Source of the DNA: Rugamonas violacea
Lineage (GTDB): Bacteria; Pseudomonadota; Gammaproteobacteria; Burkholderiales; Burkholderiaceae_D
Direction: 5' to 3'
DNA: 53,085 nt
Assembly (NCBI RefSeq): GCF_016461825.1
Contig: NZ_JAEMNU010000074.1
Location: 50,869-103,953, forward strand
Shown in pieces: positions 1-7,989 of the stretch. The first letter of the stretch is position 1. Every line of letters starts with the position of its first letter. The notes under the pieces are model-generated. The model was given only the letters and a program-made list of their open reading frames with translations. It was not told the DNA's origin and made no database searches. The position numbers and the translations under genes were made by a program.

Positions 1-48
1 GTCTGACCCCAGGGTTGCGCCGCTGGGGCTTCTCGCCGCCGCCCCTAG
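1..48. repeat. partial copy of dispersed GGGTCAGACCC palindromic repeat
   Basis: The window opens inside a repeat. The right arm GTCTGACCCCAGG is followed by a TTGCGCC...TGGGGCTT tail. The same arrangement of a GGGTCAGACCC palindrome plus a TTGCGCC/TGGGTTTT tail recurs near 13.5, 16.9 and 25.9 kb, always between genes. It looks like a REP-type element. The left arm lies outside the window, and the end of the repeat touches the stop codon of the carbonic anhydrase gene. Confidence 0.6.
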
Positions 49-1118
49 TTCGATTCCTTGATCATCCGTCCCGAACCGGGCTGGATGGGCCGCGAGTTGA
101 GCGGATACAGGCGGCTGAACAGCGCCATCTGCGCCGGCGAGGCCTGCAACGGCTCCTTCATCACCAGCCACAACACGCCCTCGCTGCATGGCGGCGTGGT
201 CAACGACCCCATATAGGTGAAGTAATCGCGCCGCTGCGGAATCAAATCGGCCGGGTCGAGCACGATCGACGGCGTGCTGGTCTCGAGCTTCTCCAGCGGC
301 AGATTGTTCCACACGGTCTGGATGGTCGGCTGCGGCCGGCCGCGCTCCAGCATCAGCGCCACCACGGCCAGCCGGCCCTCGGCGTCCTTGTGCACCAGGT
401 GCAGCACCATCTCGTAGCCCTTGCCGTTGATGCGTTCCTCCGACGGCCGGTGGAAGTGGAACTGCATCAGCTCGTACATGCGGTTCTGGATGGTGATGAA
501 ATTCCCGCCGCTAAGCATCACCTGCACCGTGTGGCCGTTGTCGGTCACGCTGAACGAGGACGGCTTGTAGTCGAAGGCGATCTGCTCCAGCTCGACCTTC
601 ATGCCGTCGCGGATGTCGATCGGCGACTGGCGGTTGCCGCTGCCGCACTTGGCCCAGTCGGGATTGATGCGGCCCCAGTTGGCCGGCCCCGTCTCGCCCT
701 CGTAGGACCAGTGGTTGCTGCGGAACTGCACCGGCGGCGCGGCGGCGGCCACGGCGGCCACCTTCTTCGCCCTGGCCTGGGCGGCGGCGCGGGCGGCCTG
801 GTTGGCGCGCATCACGGCCAGGCGGGCGGCGATCTTGGCCGACAGGTCGGCCTCGGCCTGGGCCTCGCGCTCGCGCTCGCTCATGCGCGGGCTGGACGCC
901 GAAGAGGAGGACGAGGACGAGGACGAAGACGAGGAGGACGCCGACGAGGACGAGGCATCGCCGCCGGAGCCCTTGGCGCCCTGGTTGCCGGCGCCGGGAT
1001 AGTGCGGACGAACCGGCTCGATGCCCTTGGCGGGGGCCGCCTTGATGGGCGGAGGATCGTTCGCGCTTGCCGTCGCGGTGACGAAGCAGCAGGCAATCAG
1101 GGCGATCAGAGTACGCAT
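45..1118 (-). CDS. secreted alpha-class carbonic anhydrase
   Basis: Predicted periplasmic zinc enzyme that interconverts CO2 and bicarbonate. The 357-residue product begins with a signal peptide (MRTLIALIACCFVTATASA). A serine-rich low-complexity stretch (about residues 55-76) and an Ala/Arg-rich, possibly helical linker (80-128) follow. The catalytic domain starts near residue 135 with HWSYEG and contains QSPIDI. The zinc ligands should be His221 and His223 in QFHFHRPSEE and His240 in VLHLVH. The LTTPPCSEGVLW motif lies near the C-terminus and, with Cys158, could form the usual disulfide. The linker is an unusual addition, since typical bacterial alpha enzymes are about 230-250 residues. The gene reads alone on the minus strand. 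Family assignment is firm; the role of the linker is unknown. Confidence 0.93.
   Translation of the reverse strand: MRTLIALIACCFVTATASANDPPPIKAAPAKGIEPVRPHYPGAGNQGAKGSGGDASSSSASSSSSSSSSSSSSASSPRMSEREREAQAEADLSAKIAARLAVMRANQAARAAAQARAKKVAAVAAAAPPVQFRSNHWSYEGETGPANWGRINPDWAKCGSGNRQSPIDIRDGMKVELEQIAFDYKPSSFSVTDNGHTVQVMLSGGNFITIQNRMYELMQFHFHRPSEERINGKGYEMVLHLVHKDAEGRLAVVALMLERGRPQPTIQTVWNNLPLEKLETSTPSIVLDPADLIPQRRDYFTYMGSLTTPPCSEGVLWLVMKEPLQASPAQMALFSRLYPLNSRPIQPGSGRMIKESN
904..958. repeat. GAGGAC-type simple repeat encoding poly-serine
   Basis: Near-perfect tandem GAGGAC/GACGAG hexamers on the plus strand read as serine codons (TCC/TCG) on the minus strand. They build the poly-Ser segment of the carbonic anhydrase. 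A perfect 6-bp repeat keeps the reading frame when it changes copy number, so its length could vary between strains without breaking the gene. Confidence 0.7.
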
Positions 1119-1239
1119 GGGGATCCAGGTAGTAAAAGAGAATTACATACTGGTTTACGGATGCACTAGGGCAAAACTTGAGCCATGCAGACCTTGCATG
1201 AAAGAATATATTTGCCAAGAGGAAAACCGGCGCGCCATG

Positions 1240-1267
1240 AAAAACGCCACGGCGTGGGCCGTGGCGT
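1240..1267 (-). terminator. rho-independent terminator of the DedA gene
   Basis: A 9-bp inverted repeat (ACGCCACGG at 1244-1252, CCGTGGCGT at 1259-1267) has a 6-base loop. Read on the minus strand it is followed by TTTTT (complement of 1240-1244). It lies about 50 bases past the DedA stop codon. Confidence 0.8.
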
Positions 1268-1316
1268 CGGATTCAATGCTGCGCTCCGGCGCCGGGCCGG
1301 ACGGTCAAACGGGCGC

Positions 1317-1961
1317 TCAGCGGCCCAGCATGCGGCGCGACAGCTTCCACATGCCGCCCAGCGCCATCGGCACCACGGCGATGCCGACACCGAACAGCAC
1401 GATCTCGGTCAGGTGCTCGCGGACGATGGCGATGTTGCCGAAGAAGTAGCCGGCCGTGGTCAGCGCCACCACCCACAGCAGGGCGCCGGTGATGTTGTAG
1501 AGCTGGAAGCGGGCATGCGTCATGTCGGACACGCCGGCGACGAAGGGGGCGAAGGTGCGCACCACCGGCACGAAACGGGCCAGGATGATGGTCTTGCCGC
1601 CGTGCTTCTCGAAGAAGTCGTGGGTGCGGCGCAGCGCGTCCTTGTTGAGCCAGCGGTAATCGTGGGTGAACACCCGCTGGCCGATCTTCTCGCCGATCCA
1701 ATAATTGAGCGTGTTGCCCGTGACGGCCGCCGTCACCAGCAGCACCATCAACAGCGCCAGGTTCATCTCGCCGACCGCGCACAGGGCGCCGGCGATGAAC
1801 AGCAGCGTGTCGCCAGGGAAGAAGAACAGCACCACCAGGCCGGTCTCGCAAAAGATGATGGCGAACAACACGGCGTACACCAGCGTGCCGTATTGCTGAA
1901 TCAGCACTTCGAGCGTCTTGTCGACATGAAGGATCATGTCCAAAAATTGCATCAAATCCAT
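1317..1961 (-). CDS. DedA family inner-membrane protein
   Basis: A 214-residue polytopic membrane protein of the DedA/SNARE-associated (PF09335) family. Members of this family act in lipid flipping or proton-dependent membrane homeostasis. Visible hallmarks are the early acidic pair in FCETGLVVLFFFPGD and the motif ARFVPVVRTFAPFVAG near the middle, which carries the conserved arginines. About five hydrophobic segments follow a short amphipathic N-terminus. Length matches the family (about 200-220). The gene is single, with its own terminator downstream, and is divergent from the cyclophilin gene. The transported substrate cannot be read from sequence. Confidence 0.9.
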   Translation of the reverse strand: MDLMQFLDMILHVDKTLEVLIQQYGTLVYAVLFAIIFCETGLVVLFFFPGDTLLFIAGALCAVGEMNLALLMVLLVTAAVTGNTLNYWIGEKIGQRVFTHDYRWLNKDALRRTHDFFEKHGGKTIILARFVPVVRTFAPFVAGVSDMTHARFQLYNITGALLWVVALTTAGYFFGNIAIVREHLTEIVLFGVGIAVVPMALGGMWKLSRRMLGR

Positions 1962-2185
1962 ATTCTTCCCATAAAGGTTGCGGCGGAATCATACACCACC
2001 CGCAGGCCCGGCGGCCGGTCGACGGGGGATATTTCGTGCCGAGAATAGCAAACACCGGCGCCGCCGGGCGGAGGAAATTGTAAGTTTCCATTTCGGCCAT
2101 CTTGCAGATTACAATTGCCGACGGATCCGCCGCCCGCGCGCAGCGTCGCGGCCGGCCCCGCCACCATTCCCCTCAGGAGACCCGG

Positions 2186-3199
2186 ATGCAAGTTTCGACC
2201 GTCGTAACCCGCCAGCGCGCCACCCCGGCGCCGACTCTGCCCCTGCCGCTCAAGCCGGGCGCGCTGACGCTGGCCTTGGCCTTGGCCCTGGCCGCCGGCG
2301 GCGCCCATGCCGCCCGCGCCAACGCCGCCAGCGAGGCCAGGTCGGCGCCGGCGCCGGCGCCGGCCGCCAAGGCCAGCCTGGGCGACGTCATCAAGGCCTC
2401 CAAGCCGGGCGACTGGCGCCCGCTCGACCCGAACAACACCCTGTATCTGGAGCTGCCGGGCGGCCGGGTGGTGATCGAACTGGCGCCCGACTTCGCCCCC
2501 AACAACATCGCCAACATCAAGACGCTGGTGCAGGAGCGCTACTACGACGGCCTGGCCGTGCTGCGCTCGCAGGACAACTTCGTCGCCCAATGGGGCGACC
2601 CGGACGAGAAGAACCCCAAGCCGCTGAAGAGCGCCAAGGCCAAGGTGGCCGGCGAATTCACCGTGCCGATGGCCAACGACAAGCACTTCGTGCGCCTGCC
2701 CGACCGCGACGGCTACGCCCCGCTGGTCGGCCACTCGAACGGTTTCCCGGTCGGCCGCGATCCGAAGATGCGCAGCACCTGGCTGGCCCACTGCTACGGC
2801 ATGGTCGGCGTCGGCCGCGACAACGACAGCGACAGCGGCAACGGCGCCGAGTTGTACGCCGTGACCGGCCACGCGCCGCGCCAGCTCGACCGCAACATCA
2901 CCGTGGTCGGCCGCGTCGTCGCCGGCATGCCGCTGTTGTCGGCGCTGCCGCGCGGCGCCGCGCCGATGGGCTACTACGACAAGCCGGAGCTGCGCGTGCC
3001 GATCAAGTCGGTGCGCCTGGCCGCCGAGCTGCCCGAGGCCGAACGCAGCCACCTGGAAGTGATGCGCAGCGATGCGCCCACCTACCAAGCCGCCGTCGAG
3101 GCGCAGCGCAACCGCGGCGGGCCGTGGAGCAAGTACGCCGCCGGCCACATCGAACTGTGCAACGCGCCCATCCCGGTGCGCGAACAGGCCGACAAATAG
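2186..3199 (+). CDS. exported cyclophilin-type peptidyl-prolyl isomerase
   Basis: Predicted periplasmic prolyl cis-trans isomerase of 337 residues. The start at 2186 is chosen because AGGAGA lies 5 bases upstream and the N-terminus then becomes a long signal peptide, with a basic start, an [11 protein letters not shown] core and an AHA cleavage region. An Ala/Pro-rich spacer follows. The cyclophilin fold is recognised from [40 protein letters not shown] and the later [17 protein letters not shown]. The protein is longer and more divergent than the roughly 165-190 residue core cyclophilins, with an insertion between the two halves of the fold. It stands directly upstream of mutL, with no functional link visible. 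Confidence 0.85.
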   Translation: MQVSTVVTRQRATPAPTLPLPLKPGALTLALALALAAGGAHAARANAASEARSAPAPAPAAKASLGDVIKASKPGDWRPLDPNNTLYLELPGGRVVIELAPDFAPNNIANIKTLVQERYYDGLAVLRSQDNFVAQWGDPDEKNPKPLKSAKAKVAGEFTVPMANDKHFVRLPDRDGYAPLVGHSNGFPVGRDPKMRSTWLAHCYGMVGVGRDNDSDSGNGAELYAVTGHAPRQLDRNITVVGRVVAGMPLLSALPRGAAPMGYYDKPELRVPIKSVRLAAELPEAERSHLEVMRSDAPTYQAAVEAQRNRGGPWSKYAAGHIELCNAPIPVREQADK

Positions 3200-3214
3200 C
3201 CGCCCGCCACCCGG

Positions 3215-3220
3215 TATAAT
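3215..3220 (+). promoter_or_regulatory. TATAAT -10 element just upstream of mutL
   Basis: A perfect TATAAT hexamer ends 6 bases before the mutL ATG. Transcription from it would start at or next to the ATG, giving a leaderless or nearly leaderless message. No good -35 hexamer is seen at 16-18 bases, and no Shine-Dalgarno sequence stands before mutL, which fits a leaderless start. Confidence 0.45.
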
Positions 3221-3226
3221 CGCGGG

Positions 3227-5302
3227 ATGAACGCGCCCGACACCCCAAACCGCTCCCCCCGCCCCATCCAGGCCCTGCCCGACCAGCTGATTTCCCAGAT
3301 CGCCGCCGGCGAGGTGGTGGAGCGGCCCTCCGCCGTGGTCAAGGAACTGCTGGAGAACGCGCTCGACTCGGGCGCCAGCCAGATCACCGTGCGCATCGAG
3401 GAGGGCGGCGTCAAGCGCATCGCCATCACCGACAACGGCCGTGGCATCGCCCCCGAGCAGCTGCCGCTCGCGCTGGCGCGCCACGCCACCTCGAAGATCG
3501 CCTCGCTCGACGACCTGGAGAACGTCGGCACGCTGGGCTTCCGTGGCGAGGCGCTGGCCTCGATCGCCTCGGTGGCCTCGGTCACGCTGACCTCGCGCAC
3601 CGCCGACGGCGCCCACGCCTGGGAGATCGTCGGCTCGCACAACGGCACCGTGGCGCCCTCCTCCGGCTCGCACGGCACCACCGTCGACGTGCAGGACCTG
3701 TACTTCAACACGCCGGCGCGGCGCAAGTTCCTCAAGTCGGAGCAGACCGAGTTCGGCCACTGCGCCGAGGTGGTGCGGCGCATCGCGCTGGCGCGGCCCG
3801 ACGTCTCGTTCTCGCTCAGCCACAACGGCCGCACCGTCGACCACTGGAACGTCAGCGAGATGGCCAAGCGCAGCGCCCACATCCTCGGCGACGGCTTCGC
3901 CGAAGCGCGCCTGGCCATCGACGAGCAGGCCGGCCCGCTGCGCATCCACGGCTATGTCGGCCTGCCGACCGCCTCCAAGGCGCGCGCCGACGCCCAGTTC
4001 TTCTACGTGAACGGCCGCTTCGTGCGCGACAAGCTGCTGGTCCACGCCGTCAAGGCGGCCTACCAGGACGTGCTGCACGGCGACCGCTTCCCCTCCTACG
4101 TGCTGGCGCTCGAACTCGACCCGGTGCTGGTCGACGTCAACGTCCACCCGTCGAAGATCGAGGTGCGCTTCCGCGACAGCCGCGCGGTGCACCAGTTCGT
4201 CTTCCACGCCGTGCAGCGCGCGCTGGCGCAGACCTCGGCCACCGCGCACGGCACCGTGCCGGCGCCCCAGGCGGCCGGCGCGGGGCTGGGCGGCGCGCAA
4301 GCGGCGGCGCCGGCCATGCGCGAACAGGAGCAGACCAGCTTCGGCGCCCTGCTCTCGCCGCACTACGCGCCGACCTTCTCGCCCTCGCCGTTCGGCGCGC
4401 GCGGCGGTGCCGGCGGCGGAGTGGCGCAGAGCAGCGAGCGCTATGGCGCGCTGTTTTCCGACGCCGCTTCCGGCGCGCGCTCCGGCGGCGGCTCGGGCGG
4501 CTCGGGCGGCTCCGGTGGTTCGAGTGGTTCGGGCGGCTTCGGCGGCGGCTTTGGCGCCGCCGGCGAACGCGGCGCGGCCTCCGCTTCGGGCTTGGGCGCC
4601 AGCAGTGCCGCCACCGGCTTCGGCGCCGCCAGCAGCTTCGACCTAGACAAGGCGCTGCCGCAGGCCGTGCCCTACACCGCCACGCCCGAGGCGATGGCAC
4701 AGGAGGAGTTCCCGCTCGGCTTCGCGCTGGCCCAGCTGCACGGCATCTACATCCTGGCGCAGAACAGCAAGGGCCTGGTGCTGGTCGACATGCACGCCGC
4801 CCACGAGCGCATCCTCTACGAACAACTGAAGAACGCCCTCGACGGCCAGGTGGCCGGCAACGACATGCAGATCCAGCCGCTGCTGATCCCGATCACCTTC
4901 TACGCCGACACGCTGGAAGTGGCCACGGTGCAGGAGAACCAGGAAACGCTGCACGCGCTCGGCTTCGACATCGCCGCGCTGTCGCCGACCACGCTGGCGG
5001 TGCGCGCCGTGCCGGTGCTGCTGAAGAACGCCGACGCGCAAACGCTGGCGCGCGACGTGCTGCGCGACGTGCGCGAATTCGGCGGCTCGCGCGTGTTGAT
5101 CGAGCGGCGCAACGAGCTGCTCGGCACGCTGGCCTGCCACACGGCGGTGCGCGCCAACCGCATCCTCTCGACCCAGGAGATGAACGCCCTGCTGCGCCAG
5201 ATGGAGGCGACCGAGCGCGCCGACCAGTGCAACCACGGCCGCCCGACCTGGGTGCAGGTGGAAATCGCCGCGCTCGACAAGCTGTTCCTGCGCGGCCAAT
5301 AA
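3227..5302 (+). CDS. mutL: DNA mismatch repair protein MutL
   Basis: MutL couples mismatch recognition by MutS to strand removal. The 691-residue product has the GHKL ATPase motifs [11 protein letters not shown] (40-50, catalytic Glu40), DNGRGI (69-74) and GFRGEAL (104-110). The transducer domain follows. A long Gly/Ser/Ala-rich linker (about 340-480) includes a run of SGG units near 420-440. The C-terminal dimerisation domain begins near 487. Asp521 starts [12 protein letters not shown], a DQHA(X)2E(X)4E endonuclease motif with Met in place of Gln. ACHTAVRA and CNHGRPTW, the other endonuclease-site motifs, are also present. This is the nicking type of MutL expected where MutH is absent. miaA follows after 11 bases. 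Confidence 0.98.
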   Translation: MNAPDTPNRSPRPIQALPDQLISQIAAGEVVERPSAVVKELLENALDSGASQITVRIEEGGVKRIAITDNGRGIAPEQLPLALARHATSKIASLDDLENVGTLGFRGEALASIASVASVTLTSRTADGAHAWEIVGSHNGTVAPSSGSHGTTVDVQDLYFNTPARRKFLKSEQTEFGHCAEVVRRIALARPDVSFSLSHNGRTVDHWNVSEMAKRSAHILGDGFAEARLAIDEQAGPLRIHGYVGLPTASKARADAQFFYVNGRFVRDKLLVHAVKAAYQDVLHGDRFPSYVLALELDPVLVDVNVHPSKIEVRFRDSRAVHQFVFHAVQRALAQTSATAHGTVPAPQAAGAGLGGAQAAAPAMREQEQTSFGALLSPHYAPTFSPSPFGARGGAGGGVAQSSERYGALFSDAASGARSGGGSGGSGGSGGSSGSGGFGGGFGAAGERGAASASGLGASSAATGFGAASSFDLDKALPQAVPYTATPEAMAQEEFPLGFALAQLHGIYILAQNSKGLVLVDMHAAHERILYEQLKNALDGQVAGNDMQIQPLLIPITFYADTLEVATVQENQETLHALGFDIAALSPTTLAVRAVPVLLKNADAQTLARDVLRDVREFGGSRVLIERRNELLGTLACHTAVRANRILSTQEMNALLRQMEATERADQCNHGRPTWVQVEIAALDKLFLRGQ

Positions 5303-5313
5303 AGAATCGATAC

Positions 5314-6270
5314 ATGACTACTCAAGCAATTCGTCCGCTGGCCGTCGCCATCATGGGGCCGACGGCCTCCGGCAAGACCGCCGCCGCCCTCGCCATCGCC
5401 GCCCGCATCCCGTCCGAGATCATCTCGGTCGACTCGGCGCTGGTGTATCGCGGCATGGACATCGGCACCGCCAAGCCGACCCGCGCCGAGCGCGCCGCCG
5501 CGCCGCACCACCTGATCGACATCATCGACCCGCTCGACGCCTATTCGGTGGCGCAGTTCCGCCACGACACGCTGCGCCTGGTCGACGACATCGTCGGGCG
5601 CGGCAAGCTGCCGCTGCTGGTGGGCGGCACCATGTTGTACTTCAAGGGACTGGCCGACGGCCTCGACGAACTGCCCGGCGCCGATCCGGTGCTGCGCGCC
5701 GAGCTGGAGGACCAGGCGGCGCAGCACGGCTGGCCGGCCATGCACCAGCGCCTGGCCGCGCTCGACCCGGTGACGGCGGCCCGGCTGGCGCCCAACGACG
5801 CCCAGCGCATCCAGCGCGCGCTGGAGATCTGCGCGCTGAGCGGCAAGCCGATGTCCGAGCTGCTGGCGCTGCGCGAAAAGACCGAGCTGCCCTTCGAGCT
5901 GCTGTCGTTCGCGCTGGAGCCGTCCGACCGCGCCGTGCTGCACGAGCGCATCGCCCGCCGCTTCGACATCATGCTCGACGAGGGCACGGACGACAATCTG
6001 GTCCGCGAGGTGGAGCTGCTGCGCCGGCGCGGCGACCTGCACCCCGGCCTGCCGTCGATGCGCTGCGTCGGCTATCGCCAGGCGTGGGAATATCTGGAGG
6101 GGGAGATCGACTACAAGACCATGCGCGAAACCGGCATCATCGCCACCCGCCAGCTGGCCAAGCGCCAGTTGACCTGGCTGCGCTCGATGCCGCAGCGGGT
6201 CGTCATCGACTGCCTGGGGAACGATCCGGCCGCCAGCATGCTGGCGCAGATCACGGCGCACGGCCAGTAG
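5314..6270 (+). CDS. miaA: tRNA dimethylallyltransferase MiaA
   Basis: Transfers the dimethylallyl group from DMAPP to N6 of A37 in tRNAs that read UNN codons. The product is 318 residues, the usual family length. It has the P-loop GPTASGKT (15-22), the [16 protein letters not shown] substrate motif, [11 protein letters not shown] and [12 protein letters not shown]. The ATG at 5314 is used because it gives the conserved start just before the P-loop; the Shine-Dalgarno site is weak. The gene follows mutL by 11 bases and is probably co-transcribed, as in many proteobacteria. Confidence 0.97.
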   Translation: MTTQAIRPLAVAIMGPTASGKTAAALAIAARIPSEIISVDSALVYRGMDIGTAKPTRAERAAAPHHLIDIIDPLDAYSVAQFRHDTLRLVDDIVGRGKLPLLVGGTMLYFKGLADGLDELPGADPVLRAELEDQAAQHGWPAMHQRLAALDPVTAARLAPNDAQRIQRALEICALSGKPMSELLALREKTELPFELLSFALEPSDRAVLHERIARRFDIMLDEGTDDNLVREVELLRRRGDLHPGLPSMRCVGYRQAWEYLEGEIDYKTMRETGIIATRQLAKRQLTWLRSMPQRVVIDCLGNDPAASMLAQITAHGQ

Positions 6271-6293
6271 GCCGGCGCCGCTGTAAAACCAGC

Positions 6294-6596
6294 TTAGAAG
6301 GCCGGCTTCGGACCTTCGATTGCATAGGTCAGGATCTCGGCCCCGCCCTCAATCAACGACGGCAGACGCTCGTCGAGGGTTTTGAAATACGACATGGCGA
6401 AGTGCGCGTCCAGATCGGCGCGGCTCTTCCACAGCTCGAAGAAGACGAAGCGCTGTGGATTGTGCGGCTCCTGGAGGAAATCGTAACGCACGCAGCCAGG
6501 CTCGGCGCGCGACAGCGGCACCAGCATGGCGCCCAGGTCGAGCAGGGCGGGGATGGCGTCGGGTTTGGCGGTGAATGTGACGGAATGAACCAGCAT
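6294..6596 (-). CDS. antibiotic biosynthesis monooxygenase-family (YgiN-like) protein
   Basis: A 100-residue ferredoxin-like ABM-domain protein, the family of quinol monooxygenases and heme-degrading enzymes. It starts MLVHSVTFTAKPDAIPALL and contains the typical EPGCVRYDFLQEP and FVFFELWKSRADLDAHF segments with a C-terminal helix. The ATG at 6596 is chosen because CAGGAT lies upstream and the longer extension has no family character. Such proteins usually act as cytoplasmic dimers on small aromatic or quinone substrates; the substrate here is unknown. The gene converges on miaA and is followed on the minus strand by nothing obvious. Confidence 0.85.
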   Translation of the reverse strand: MLVHSVTFTAKPDAIPALLDLGAMLVPLSRAEPGCVRYDFLQEPHNPQRFVFFELWKSRADLDAHFAMSYFKTLDERLPSLIEGGAEILTYAIEGPKPAF

Positions 6597-6781
6597 GAAT
6601 AAATCCTGACTTAAATAGCAGAGCTTGGGACTCGGCGCCGCCCGCAGGCCGCGCCGAAACAAATGCGGAATGCACGGCCGGCGCTGGCCGACTGCGGCAT
6701 CCCTGGATTGAAATGCATGCAATCTTGCCCAAATTTTAACAGCTCGGCCGATTCCGCGTGCGCCGCCGGCGCCGGCACGGC

Positions 6782-7186
6782 TCAGGCCGGCGCGCCGGCG
6801 CCATCCATGTAAATGATTTCCCACATATGGCCGTCGAGATCCTGGTAGCCGTGGCCGTACATGAAGCCGTGGTCCTGCGCCGCCTTGTACAGCGTGCCGC
6901 CGGCCGCCAGCGCCTTGCCGACCAGCGCGTCGACCTGGGCGCGGCTGTCCACTTGCAGGCAGATCAGCACCTCGGTGCTGGTGTGCGCGTCGCAGATCGG
7001 CTTGGGCGTGAAGCTGCGGAACTTCTCCTCGCTCAGCAACATGACGAAGATGTTGTCGGCGACCACCATGCAGGTGGCCGTCTCGTCGGTGAATTGCCGA
7101 TTGAAGCTATAGCCCAGGCTGGTGAAGAAGGCGATCGACTTGCCCAGGTCCCGCACCGGCAGGTTGACGAAGATGTTGGTGGCCAT
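6782..7186 (-). CDS. VOC (glyoxalase/bleomycin-resistance) family protein
   Basis: A 134-residue protein with two beta-alpha-beta-beta-beta halves typical of the vicinal-oxygen-chelate superfamily. The first half runs from IFVNLPVRDLGKSIAFFTSLG; the second carries YKAAQDHGFMYGHGYQDLDG and HMWEIIYMD, where the last Glu is the usual metal ligand. It resembles the YaeR/PhnB-like group of small lyases or dioxygenases; the reaction cannot be fixed. The ATG at 7186 has GGGAGAG upstream. The gene reads toward the ABM protein gene with a 185-base gap. Confidence 0.88.
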   Translation of the reverse strand: MATNIFVNLPVRDLGKSIAFFTSLGYSFNRQFTDETATCMVVADNIFVMLLSEEKFRSFTPKPICDAHTSTEVLICLQVDSRAQVDALVGKALAAGGTLYKAAQDHGFMYGHGYQDLDGHMWEIIYMDGAGAPA

Positions 7187-7316
7187 GCTCTCTCCCGTGA
7201 AAAGAGGCCGCCGCGCGCAGCCACTGTACAGCATACCAATTTGCCAATATTTTGGCGCCGCGCTGGCGCCGGCGGCCCGCCGGGTCGACAATCGCGCAAA
7301 AATGTCCGGGCCAGTC

Positions 7317-7345
7317 TTGACAGCGTTTGGCCCAACCCCGATAAT
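7317..7345 (+). promoter_or_regulatory. sigma-70 promoter of the tRNA-Met genes
   Basis: TTGACA (7317-7322) and GATAAT (7340-7345) are separated by exactly 17 bases. The expected start point is about 7352, a few bases before the first mature tRNA end at 7359. This is a near-consensus strong promoter, as expected for stable RNA. Confidence 0.85.
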
Positions 7346-7358
7346 GCTGGGCGTTGCA

Positions 7359-7435
7359 GGTGATATAGCTCAGTTGGTTAGAGCACAGCATTCATAATGC
7401 TGGGGTCGGTGGTTCAAGTCCACCTATCACCACCA
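7359..7435 (+). tRNA. tRNA-Met (CAT), copy 1
   Basis: A 77-base cloverleaf with CCA encoded. The acceptor stem GGTGATA pairs with TATCACC. The D arm is AGCTCAGTTGGTTAGAGC. The anticodon stem CAGCA/TGCTG encloses TTCATAA with anticodon CAT. The T arm contains GGTTCAAGTCC. Position 1 is paired, unlike the initiator tRNA, so this is elongator Met. A tRNA-Ile2 with lysidine-modified CAT is the alternative, but the TTAGAGCACA...TCATAATG...TGGGGTC layout is closer to elongator tRNA-Met. Confidence 0.93.
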
Positions 7436-7450
7436 AGAACATATCAGAAC

Positions 7451-7482
7451 TGGTCTGGACCAACACGGTCCGGGCCATTTTT
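7451..7482 (+). terminator. hairpin plus T-run between the two tRNA genes
   Basis: TGGTCTGGACC and GGTCCGGGCCA form an 11-bp stem with two wobble pairs around AACAC, followed by TTTTT. It has the form of an intrinsic terminator lying between two identical tRNA genes. It may lower expression of the second copy or serve as a processing signal. Confidence 0.55.
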
Positions 7483-7487
7483 GTTTC

Positions 7488-7564
7488 GGTGATATAGCTC
7501 AGTTGGTTAGAGCACAGCATTCATAATGCTGGGGTCGGTGGTTCAAGTCCACCTATCACCACCA
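7488..7564 (+). tRNA. tRNA-Met (CAT), copy 2
   Basis: Identical in all 77 bases to the copy at 7359-7435, including the encoded CCA. No separate promoter is evident in the 52-base spacer, so it probably depends on read-through from the first copy. Exact identity indicates recent duplication or gene conversion. Confidence 0.93.
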
Positions 7565-7570
7565 ATACCG

Positions 7571-7605
7571 AAAAGCCGCCGTCCCGCAAGGGTCGGCGGC
7601 TTTTT
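7571..7605 (+). terminator. rho-independent terminator after the tRNA pair
   Basis: AAGCCGCCG and CGGCGGCTT form a GC-rich stem around TCCCGCAAGGGT, followed by TTTTT at 7601-7605. It closes the tRNA transcription unit. On the other strand an A-rich lead also gives a T-run, so it may serve the antitoxin gene that reads toward it. Confidence 0.8.
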
Positions 7606-7643
7606 CATTTGCGGCCCGACGCGCTGCCTGAGGGCCGACTTTC

Positions 7644-7847
7644 TTATATGGCTGGCTCGGACCGGCGGCGAAATACTTCTGACATATCGGGCATCGTGCC
7701 GCCCAACGCCGCCAAGCGCTTGGCGGCTCGGACGCTCACAAAGGTCTTGATGGCTTCGCGGAAGAGGTCTGCCTTGTCCATGGCCGGATCGGCGAGCTCA
7801 AAGGCCTTGTTATACAGGGCGTCGTCGATTGTGACGATGGCTTTCAT
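7644..7847 (-). CDS. orphan VapB-like ribbon-helix-helix antitoxin
   Basis: A 67-residue protein. It begins [20 protein letters not shown], the beta strand and first helix of a ribbon-helix-helix DNA-binding domain. [20 protein letters not shown] follows, then an [11 protein letters not shown] tail, the short peptide by which VapB antitoxins of this type hold their PIN-domain toxin. GGGGGAG stands upstream of the ATG. In the usual layout the vapC toxin follows immediately, but here the coding strand runs straight into the tRNA terminator with no room for a toxin. It is therefore an orphan antitoxin, either a relic or a stand-alone repressor. A palindrome lies just upstream. Confidence 0.8.
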   Translation of the reverse strand: MKAIVTIDDALYNKAFELADPAMDKADLFREAIKTFVSVRAAKRLAALGGTMPDMSEVFRRRSEPAI

Positions 7848-7870
7848 GCTCCCCCCTTTGAATCACAAAT

Positions 7871-7886
7871 GATACAAGTATGTATC
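7871..7886. promoter_or_regulatory. palindromic operator-like site upstream of orphan antitoxin
   Basis: GATAC-AAGTAT-GTATC is a perfect 5-bp inverted repeat with a 6-base centre. It lies 24 bases before the antitoxin ATG and overlaps a possible minus-strand -10 (TATCAT). Ribbon-helix-helix antitoxins normally bind such sites to repress their own promoter. Confidence 0.5.
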
Positions 7887-7989
7887 CAGTATCGCAGCAA
7901 GGGCTTTTCACATGGCACGCCGCCGCCCAGCCTTGATTCCCAAAAACAATCCGGGTTAGCATACCGTCTTCATTTCATGAAAGATAAGC

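Noticed and set aside
7359..7564. Initiator tRNA-fMet assignment
   Set aside because: Position 1 is G paired with C, whereas initiator tRNA has a mismatch there; elongator Met, or less likely Ile2, fits better.
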